Source: Proteobacteria bacterium ST_bin11 (GTDB lineage Bacteria; Pseudomonadota; Gammaproteobacteria; Methylococcales; Methylomonadaceae). Taken from it: DNA of 10,001 bases. The number at the start of each line of letters is the position of its first letter. The stretch's first letter is position 1. A program made the position numbers and the translations under genes. The stretch lies in assembly GCA_002083615.1 (NCBI GenBank), contig MSXO01000064.1, positions 1 to 10,001 of the forward strand, given 5' to 3'. This document shows positions 5,193-10,001 of the stretch, piece after piece. Under the pieces are notes generated by a model. The model did no database searches. It was not told the DNA's origin and saw nothing but the letters and a program-made list of their open reading frames with translations.

Positions 5193-6950
5193 ATGAATCA
5201 ACAGGAATTGGAAGAACATAACTACCTGAATCGTTTGGGGTTGCGCCTGAATGAGGCCGGTCATGGCGATAAAAACGCTCTGATCGAGGAGGCTAGCCGG
5301 TTCTTAGGTTGTTCGCCGCATACGATTTACCGGCGGTTGAACGACCTGGGATTTAACCAAGGACGCAAGCGTCGACGAGACAGGAACGTCAGTAAAGTCA
5401 GTGCGGACGAATGCCAGATGGTGAGCAATGTATTGATGCAATCCCGCCGGGATTCCGGCAAGAAATTGCTGCCGGTTGCCGAAGTAATAGACGTACTAAA
5501 GGCCAACGGCAAATTGAATAGCAACGTATCAGCCGCCCATATGGGAAGAATAATGAAAAAGCACCATTTACACCCGGAACAATTGGCGAAGCCAGAGCCA
5601 TTCAGGCCGCAAAAAAGCTTGCATCCGAACCATGTTTGGCAATTCGACGTGTCGCTTTGCGTGTTGTATTACTTGAAGGGCAACAACGGTTTAAACGTGA
5701 TGCCCAAGGATGAGTTTTACAAAAACAAACCGGCCAACCTGGAAAGCATCAAGAATGACCGCGTACTGCGCTATCTAGTCACCGACCACTATAGCGGCTG
5801 TTTTTACCTGGAGTATTTCACGGCGCCGGGCGAGAACGCGGAAACGCTGTTCGAGTTTTTGATGCATGCCTTTGCCAAGCACGATGAGCACGACCCTTTT
5901 AACGGCGTGCCGTTTAATCTGGTTTGGGATGCAGGCACCGCCAACCAAAGCCACATGATTACGGACTTGTTGGGGAAGCTCAAAGTCAACACGATGACGC
6001 ATCTGCCCGGCAATCCACGGGCTAAGGGCCAAGTCGAATGCATGCACAATGTCATCGAATGCCATTTCGAAGGGCTGTTGTGCTTGACGTCTATCACCAG
6101 TCTGGAGCAATTGAACCAACACGCCCATGAATGGATGAGGTCCTATAACGGCACTAGGCCGCATTCCAGGCATAAAAATACCCGTTATGGCTTATGGCAA
6201 ACCATTCGGCCCGACCAGCTATGCCTTGCGCCCGATCCTGAAGTTTGCAAGCGGCTTCTACAGCAAACCAAGCCGATTGTCAGGCAGGTAAAGCCCGATT
6301 TGTCGATTGGCTTCGCCATCAAGGGCCAGACGAGTCAGGACTATTCGCTACGGAAAATCGATATCGTCAATGTCGGCGATGAGGTCACAGTCTACGAAAA
6401 TCCTTATCGGTCGCCCAACATTAACGTGGAGATTGTCTGCGGTGACGGTGAAATCGTGACTTACGAGCTTGAGCCCATTGCCAAAGATGCCGCCGGGTTT
6501 GAAATCGATGCGCCGATCATCGCCCAGGAATATAAAGACGTGGCGGAAACCGGCACCGACAGAGCGCGTAAAGCGATGAACTTGGAAGCCTACGGCGTGG
6601 AAAGTGAACGTGAGGTTAAAAAGGCCAGAAAACAGCGCCAAGTGGCTTTCGATGGCGAAATCGATCCGTTTGCTCATGTCAGAAACGTGCAGATGCCGCA
6701 TTACATGGAACGCAAAGGCCATCAGATGTCGATTGAGGCGCCACATATCGAAACGCCGCGGCTAACGTGGGCTAAAGCAGGATTGCGTATCAAAGCGGCC
6801 ATGCAGTGGCCGCCCGAAGCAATGAAGATAATTGGCGAGCGCTTCCGGGCTCGATACCCCGAGGGCATTCCGGAGACCGAATTAGAAACCTTTATGCAGG
6901 AGATCAATGATGGAAACGTTACCGCGCAAGCAAAAACCGGCAGCGCATGA
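5193..6950 (+). CDS. Mu-type DDE transposase (MuA-like)
   Basis: The 585-residue protein catalyses strand transfer of the phage ends into target DNA, for integration and for replicative transposition. Residues 20-60 hold an HTH-like segment (ASRFLGCSPHTIYRRLNDLG) followed by a basic linker. The RNase H-like core spans about 145-330. Its catalytic acidic residues are D152 (WQFDVSL), D246 (LVWDAGT) and E282 (KGQVECMHN), with 35 residues between the last two, the classic D,D(35)E spacing. Residues about 370-430 match the Mu-type beta-barrel domain. The C-terminal 150 residues are charged, the region where MuA contacts MuB and ClpX. MuA itself has 663 residues, so this is a shorter member, closer in plan to B3-like transposases. 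AAGGA upstream supports the start. The last 44 bp overlap the ATPase gene. Confidence 0.96.
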   Translation: MNQQELEEHNYLNRLGLRLNEAGHGDKNALIEEASRFLGCSPHTIYRRLNDLGFNQGRKRRRDRNVSKVSADECQMVSNVLMQSRRDSGKKLLPVAEVIDVLKANGKLNSNVSAAHMGRIMKKHHLHPEQLAKPEPFRPQKSLHPNHVWQFDVSLCVLYYLKGNNGLNVMPKDEFYKNKPANLESIKNDRVLRYLVTDHYSGCFYLEYFTAPGENAETLFEFLMHAFAKHDEHDPFNGVPFNLVWDAGTANQSHMITDLLGKLKVNTMTHLPGNPRAKGQVECMHNVIECHFEGLLCLTSITSLEQLNQHAHEWMRSYNGTRPHSRHKNTRYGLWQTIRPDQLCLAPDPEVCKRLLQQTKPIVRQVKPDLSIGFAIKGQTSQDYSLRKIDIVNVGDEVTVYENPYRSPNINVEIVCGDGEIVTYELEPIAKDAAGFEIDAPIIAQEYKDVAETGTDRARKAMNLEAYGVESEREVKKARKQRQVAFDGEIDPFAHVRNVQMPHYMERKGHQMSIEAPHIETPRLTWAKAGLRIKAAMQWPPEAMKIIGERFRARYPEGIPETELETFMQEINDGNVTAQAKTGSA

Positions 6951-7893
6951 GGTCACCGATCCAAATAAATACGGGCGGAAGCTACCCACTTCCGCCCGTC
7001 AAAAGCAATCCCAAATCAAAACCCAACTCAATCTGGAGCTTGAAATGCTATCACAAGACACTTTGAAGCACTTTAAATTATTCCGTAATCCGTTCATGGA
7101 TGACGTGAGAGAACCCAAGGATGTATTTTTGAGCCCGGATGCTCAATTTATATTGGCGGCGATGCGCGACGTAGCCAGAAATCAAGGCATCTTAGCGGTT
7201 ATTGGCGATTCAGGCGCGGGTAAAACCGTGTTGCGTAAGGTACTGATGGATGAATTACGCAAGGAAGGAGATATCGCCGTGATTTCTCCCCACATCTTCG
7301 ATAAAAGCCGAATTACCGCCGCCAGTTTGTGTGATTCGATTATTGCCGATATCAGCAGTGAAAACCCGAAAAGAGCCCTGGAAGCCAAAGCCAGGCAGGT
7401 GGAACGCTTGCTGCGGATGGCTTCGCAAGGTGGCCGGCGCCATGTGTTGATCATTGAGGAAGCGCACGATTTAAGCGTACCAACCTTGAAGTACCTGAAG
7501 CGCTTTTGGGAGATGGAGGATGGCTTCAACCGATTGTTGGGCATCATCCTAATCGGTCAAACCGAATTGAAGGAACGGTTGGACGAGCGCCGCAATTATG
7601 AAATGCGCGAGCTGATTAGGCGCTGTATCCAAGTGGAGCTTGACCCGCTTAGCCAGCATTTGAAGGATTATCTGTCCTTCAAATTCAAACGGGTTGGCGG
7701 CGATATCAGCAACATCCTGGAAGAAAAGGCCGTTGAAGCCATCGGTAAAAAATTAATGCGGCATGACAAACATAACGGCGCTTATAGCATCGCTCATCCC
7801 TTGGTGGTCAATGGCTTGATTGCAAAGGCCATGAACATGGCATCCCAATTGGGTGATGCAACGGTCTCGGCTGAGTTAATCCGGGAGGCTTGA
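6907..7893 (+). CDS. MuB-type AAA+ ATPase, target-DNA activator
   Basis: The 328-residue protein is an ExeA/MuB-type AAA+ ATPase. These proteins bind DNA with ATP, mark the transposition target and stimulate the transposase. FRNPF at 59-63 opens the family's usual N-terminal block. The Walker A motif is GDSGAGKT (100-107) and Walker B is HVLIIEEAHD (179-188). A sensor-like GQTEL lies at 217-221 and an arginine pair at 238-239 (RRC). Residues 1-50 are basic and could contact DNA. Two in-frame ATGs (6907 and 6910) follow AGGAG at 6898-6902; the second has the better spacing. The gene starts inside the end of the transposase gene, so the two are translationally coupled. The C-terminal part beyond 245 corresponds to the lid and DNA-interaction region. 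Confidence 0.95.
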   Translation: MMETLPRKQKPAAHEVTDPNKYGRKLPTSARQKQSQIKTQLNLELEMLSQDTLKHFKLFRNPFMDDVREPKDVFLSPDAQFILAAMRDVARNQGILAVIGDSGAGKTVLRKVLMDELRKEGDIAVISPHIFDKSRITAASLCDSIIADISSENPKRALEAKARQVERLLRMASQGGRRHVLIIEEAHDLSVPTLKYLKRFWEMEDGFNRLLGIILIGQTELKERLDERRNYEMRELIRRCIQVELDPLSQHLKDYLSFKFKRVGGDISNILEEKAVEAIGKKLMRHDKHNGAYSIAHPLVVNGLIAKAMNMASQLGDATVSAELIREA

Positions 7894-7895
7894 GC

Positions 7896-8354
7896 ATGGG
7901 GGTATTAGCAATGACACTCACCAATAAGCAGTTGGCTTTCTTGCATGTATTGAAAAAGCTGAACGGCTTGAATGATGACGAATATCGCGACCTTCTTGAG
8001 GAGGCTGCCGGCGTAAGAACAGCTTCCGAACTGACTGGCGAAGCCTTTAGCCGCGTGCTAAATCTTATGGAAACACTTGGCTATGAAGTCAATCAGCGTG
8101 AAGTTCCACCGCAGTTCGGAAATCGTCCAGGCATGGCAACACAAAGGCAAATCGATTTTATTTATGGGATGGGTCGAAAGGTGTTTGTACGCGATAACGA
8201 GATAGCTTTATCACACTGGCTAGAACACAAGTTCTATGTGTCGCACCTTAGATTCTTAGACCGGAAAACCGCCGGCAAAGCCATCGAAGGTCTGAAAGCC
8301 ATGATCAACAGAAAAGACAGAAACACCAGCCGACCCAATGGAGGTCAAGAATGA
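7896..8354 (+). CDS. gemA: GemA-like protein (DUF1018)
   Basis: This 152-residue protein matches the Mu GemA/gp16 family. The N-terminal part (TNKQLAFLHVLKKLNGLNDD, then EYRDLL) corresponds to the family's helical start, and TQRQIDFIYGMGRKVF in the C-terminal half to its second conserved block. In Mu, GemA modulates host gene expression and DNA topology during lytic growth; the same role here is inferred from the family. The ATG at 7896 is chosen because GGGAGG at 7883-7888 lies 7 nt upstream. A TTG at 7890 and an ATG at 7911 are alternatives. It begins 2 bp after the ATPase stop and overlaps the next gene by 4 bp. Confidence 0.87.
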   Translation: MGVLAMTLTNKQLAFLHVLKKLNGLNDDEYRDLLEEAAGVRTASELTGEAFSRVLNLMETLGYEVNQREVPPQFGNRPGMATQRQIDFIYGMGRKVFVRDNEIALSHWLEHKFYVSHLRFLDRKTAGKAIEGLKAMINRKDRNTSRPNGGQE

Positions 8355-8650
8355 TGATTAACGAACTTGATTTGAGAAGTCCTAGCTTTTTAATTGACGG
8401 TGTTCAAGACGCACTTGCACGGTCGAAAGCATTAGTCAGTGCTGCTGTTGTGTTGATGATGAACAATGATGGCATGGATTTCGTGACAGGAGACAATTCA
8501 TTCAAATATGACCGACTGATTTATCAGTTGGAAGCCATTGAAATGTTGATTGATAAATATCAAGAATTATTCTCGGATGTCGAGATCAAACTAATGCGCT
8601 TAGAATTTACTGAAAAATCGGCGGCGCCAGATTTGGCGAATGCTGCTTAA
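8351..8650 (+). CDS. small unknown helical phage protein
   Basis: This 99-residue protein is not recognised. It is predicted mainly helical, with a moderately hydrophobic stretch (ALVSAAVVLMM, residues 28-38) too short and polar-flanked for a confident membrane segment. A Leu/Ile-rich helix follows (LIYQLEAIEMLIDKYQELF, about 56-74). GGAGG at 8340-8344 supports a start at 8351; an adjacent ATG at 8354 is also possible. It overlaps the gemA-like gene by 4 bp, so it is part of the same transcript. It ends ten bases before a strong hairpin, which may mark the end of a transcription segment. Nothing in the sequence indicates a specific activity. Confidence 0.75.
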   Translation: MMINELDLRSPSFLIDGVQDALARSKALVSAAVVLMMNNDGMDFVTGDNSFKYDRLIYQLEAIEMLIDKYQELFSDVEIKLMRLEFTEKSAAPDLANAA

Positions 8651-8659
8651 ATAAAACGA

Positions 8660-8694
8660 TATTGCCGTTTTCCAATCACTGGAAAGCGGCAATA
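8660..8694 (+). terminator. strong hairpin, possible terminator or attenuator
   Basis: TATTGCCGTTTTCCA (8660-8674) pairs with TGGAAAGCGGCAATA (8680-8694) around the loop ATCAC. All 15 pairs can form, one of them G-U. It lies between two small genes. The run TTTT comes only 9 nt after the stem (8704-8707), so this is not a textbook rho-independent terminator. It may attenuate the early transcript before mor or protect a processed 3' end. The direct repeat AAACGATATT overlaps the left foot of the stem (8654-8663) and lies just right of it (8696-8705). Confidence 0.6.
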
Positions 8695-8720
8695 CAAACG
8701 ATATTTTGAAAAACACAACA

Positions 8721-8951
8721 ATGGCAAAAGAACATAGCTACGCATCAATTTTAAACACGCTAATAGAAATGATGAAAGATAGAGGGCTAGAAAATTCAGG
8801 CAGCGACATTGGCCTGTTATGTTATGACTTGCTGGAAGCCGCTGCCTCTGAGGCCGAAGTATGGGGAATTTCTATTGAAGAAATCGGATTACAAGGTTTT
8901 GACACGAATAAGCTATTGCAAAGTGGCGGGGTTAAAAATAAATCGATTTAA
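8721..8951 (+). CDS. small unknown acidic phage protein
   Basis: This 76-residue protein starts MAKEHSYASILNTLIEMMKD and is acidic and helical, with a conserved-looking central segment (IGLLCYDLLEAAASEAEVWG). I do not recognise its family. The frame is open from a TTG at 8706; the ATG at 8721 is preferred although no clear Shine-Dalgarno sequence precedes either. It stands alone between the hairpin at 8660-8694 and a 270-bp gap before mor, so it may be translated poorly or from its own transcript. Codon use and composition look protein-like, but with no family match the call is moderate. Confidence 0.6.
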   Translation: MAKEHSYASILNTLIEMMKDRGLENSGSDIGLLCYDLLEAAASEAEVWGISIEEIGLQGFDTNKLLQSGGVKNKSI

Positions 8952-9221
8952 GGCGCGTCTGAATGCTGACCGCTACCTTGATATGTCTTTTTTAAGATAC
9001 CCCGCGTTAACCATGCGTTAAATCGCCTTATTTTGCCGGTTTTAATCGGCGGATAAGGTCGAAAACTCAAAAAATCATCCCTGGCGTTGTCTATCCGCCA
9101 AATATTGCACCCAAAACAAGGCTATAGGAATGATAGCCGATCTTCCGAAACCCTTCGCATACTCCATCGATTCAGCTTGTTTAAGAATGGCTTCAAATTG
9201 ATTTTATCGGGCCGTTCCGCT
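8952..9221. promoter_or_regulatory. intergenic region upstream of mor
   Basis: No convincing gene is seen. The frame that continues upstream of mor (from a TTG at 9087) lacks a ribosome-binding site and is unlike the Mor family. The region holds the direct repeat GCGTTAA at 9004-9010 and 9015-9021, exactly 11 bp apart, and a hairpin at 9026-9058. Phased repeats of one helical turn can be a protein-binding site. A promoter or attenuation region for mor is plausible but not demonstrated; no good sigma-70 pair was found. Confidence 0.4.
9026..9058 (+). terminator. interrupted hairpin upstream of mor
   Basis: CCTTAT (9026-9031) pairs with ATAAGG (9053-9058). Inside this, after a small internal loop, GCCG (9035-9038) pairs with CGGC (9047-9050) around an A/T-rich loop. 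No T-run follows, so termination is uncertain. It may be a regulatory stem in the leader of the mor message. Confidence 0.35.
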
Positions 9222-9608
9222 ATGCATCCATTACAACAGCTACCGCGTAAAAACTGGCCTGCTCAAGTCAGCGATATAGCCGAGGTGATTGGCGATGAAG
9301 CCGCTATGGCGCTATTCATTCGCTTCAATGGCCGTCATTTAGGTATTCCGCTTACCTGTCCGGCGGGACACTTAATCGAGGAAATCATCGGCGCTGAAAA
9401 AGCGGCACTGTTGTGCAAGACCTTCGCACGCGAAACTGTTTTATTTCCGAAAGGTGCTTACTTGTTGCGGAAATCCCGTAATCAAAACATCGTTGAAGAT
9501 TGGAAAAACGGCATGACCCAGTCTGATCTTGCGACTAAATACGATATGTCATCGCGCAATATTTTCACGATTATCGATAACTACCGAACGGAAAATACCC
9601 ATGTTTAA
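9222..9608 (+). CDS. mor: Mor-type middle transcription activator
   Basis: This 128-residue protein matches the Mor/C family of phage transcription activators, which bind as dimers upstream of the middle promoter and recruit RNA polymerase. The N-terminal dimerisation part covers about residues 15-65 (IAEVIGDEAAMALFIRFNG, then AGHLIEEIIGAEKA). The linking strand is LFPKG at 74-78, and the C-terminal HTH is at about 98-122 (MTQSDLATKYDMSSRNIF). Its length equals the usual Mor length of about 129. The ATG at 9222 is chosen for that reason; upstream codons look non-homologous. No strong ribosome-binding site is visible. The gene overlaps the next one by 8 bp. Mor would switch the phage from early to middle expression, acting at a promoter probably beyond the window. 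Confidence 0.9.
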   Translation: MHPLQQLPRKNWPAQVSDIAEVIGDEAAMALFIRFNGRHLGIPLTCPAGHLIEEIIGAEKAALLCKTFARETVLFPKGAYLLRKSRNQNIVEDWKNGMTQSDLATKYDMSSRNIFTIIDNYRTENTHV

Positions 9609-10001
9609 AAAACTTTTGGACTTGCAAGCGACACTGCAAGCCGACAAGGACCAACTGGAAACAGAGTTGAGTTCTTTAAACGCCATCATCGATCAGCCGG
9701 AAGTGGCTCCGTTTGATGAATTGTCGGCGGCCAAACGGCTGACTTCGGCAAAGTCAGCTGATCATCTGGAAGACACCCAAACAGCCGAAGGTATTGGCAA
9801 GGCCATTGATAAAGAGCGGGCCGAATTAGCTAAGCAGCTAGCGGCCATCTCCAAGCAGAAAGCAGAGGCGCGGCAAAAACAAGCTGTCAAACAGGCGCAA
9901 CTGACCGCCATCGATAGTGAATTGGCGTCGATTGATTGGAATATCAAAACCTTCATCCAGCAACAAGCACAAAGCTTATTACAGGCCAAAACCGAATCCT
10001 A
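9601..10001 (+). CDS. coiled-coil phage protein, incomplete at right edge
   Basis: An open frame starts at ATG 9601, inside the last codons of mor, and runs without a stop to the window edge (133 codons so far). The product begins MFKKLLDLQATLQADKDQLE and is rich in Gln, Ala, Lys and Glu, with long heptad-like stretches at about residues 3-30 and 65-120, so a coiled coil is predicted. There is no membrane segment or signal peptide in the visible part. The overlap with mor suggests translational coupling. In Mu the genes after mor include the activator C and lysis functions; this protein looks like neither. Its C-terminal part and total length are unknown, and I do not recognise the family. 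Confidence 0.8.
   Translation, partial: MFKKLLDLQATLQADKDQLETELSSLNAIIDQPEVAPFDELSAAKRLTSAKSADHLEDTQTAEGIGKAIDKERAELAKQLAAISKQKAEARQKQAVKQAQLTAIDSELASIDWNIKTFIQQQAQSLLQAKTES

Larger units (their letters stand above)
975..10001. mobile_element. Mu-like transposable prophage, left part
   Basis: The element is recognised by its left terminus (TG at 975, with tandem repeats behind it), a leftward repressor operon, and a rightward early operon containing a MuA-type transposase, a MuB-type ATPase, GemA and Mor in Mu-like order. Its left boundary is placed at 975 because cas2 coding stops at 974 and Mu-family ends begin with 5'-TG. The right end, lysis genes, and head and tail genes are not in the window, so completeness and inducibility cannot be judged. 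The gene order (repressor, BcepMu gp16-like, CII-like, A, B, GemA, Mor) recalls transposable phages such as B3, D3112 and BcepMu more than Mu itself, in which the ner gene is followed immediately by A. Confidence 0.93.

Noticed and set aside
9087..9221. N-terminal extension of Mor by 45 residues
   Set aside because: It starts at a TTG without a ribosome-binding site and exceeds the family length; the part from 9222 alone matches Mor.

Overview
The window joins a bacterial CRISPR locus (about 1-974) to the left part of a Mu-like transposable prophage (about 975 to the right edge, where it continues). The likely host is a gammaproteobacterium of moderate GC. A methanotroph such as Methylomonas or Methylobacter is only a guess from general sequence flavour; no rRNA or housekeeping marker is present to test it.

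Left part, host: an array of seven 36-bp repeats and six spacers (60-533) is followed by a presumed leader (534-745). Next comes the C-terminal 75 codons of a Cas2 gene on the minus strand (746-973), pointing toward the array. The Cas2 frame breaks off sharply at about 974. The sequence from 975 starts with TG and carries tandem 22-bp-phased motifs (ACTAAYGCGAT), as expected for the terminus of a Mu-type element. The simplest reading is that the phage transposed into cas2, removed its N-terminal strand with the catalytic aspartate, and so disabled spacer acquisition from this locus.

Middle part, immunity region: a two-gene leftward operon encodes a CI-type repressor with no peptidase domain (1556-2308) and a small two-helix membrane protein (1089-1559). 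Both carry the same short motif, GN-x-x-Q-[VI]-[AS]-G-R-D-[IL], in otherwise unrelated proteins. A 94-bp divergent control region (2309-2402) holds two palindromes built on TGTAA/TTACA and separates this operon from the rightward early operon.

Right part, early operon: small regulators come first (a BcepMu gp16/Ner-like protein, a CII/CP76-like HTH protein, two unknowns and an IclR-type winged-helix protein), then a 339-residue coiled-coil protein. The transposition core follows: a MuA-type D,D(35)E transposase (5193-6950) and a MuB-type AAA+ ATPase (6907-7893). A GemA/DUF1018 protein (7896-8354) and two small unknowns come after it, with a strong hairpin between the unknowns. A Mor-type middle activator (9222-9608) closes the early region and overlaps the start of an incomplete coiled-coil protein that runs off the window. 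Most genes overlap by a few bases or are closely spaced, which fits one or a few polycistronic transcripts under control of the repressor.

The most interesting points are the cas2 interruption, the motif shared by the repressor and the membrane protein, and the cluster of unfamiliar small genes around the transposition module. Structural genes, the right end of the phage and the rest of the cas locus lie outside the window.
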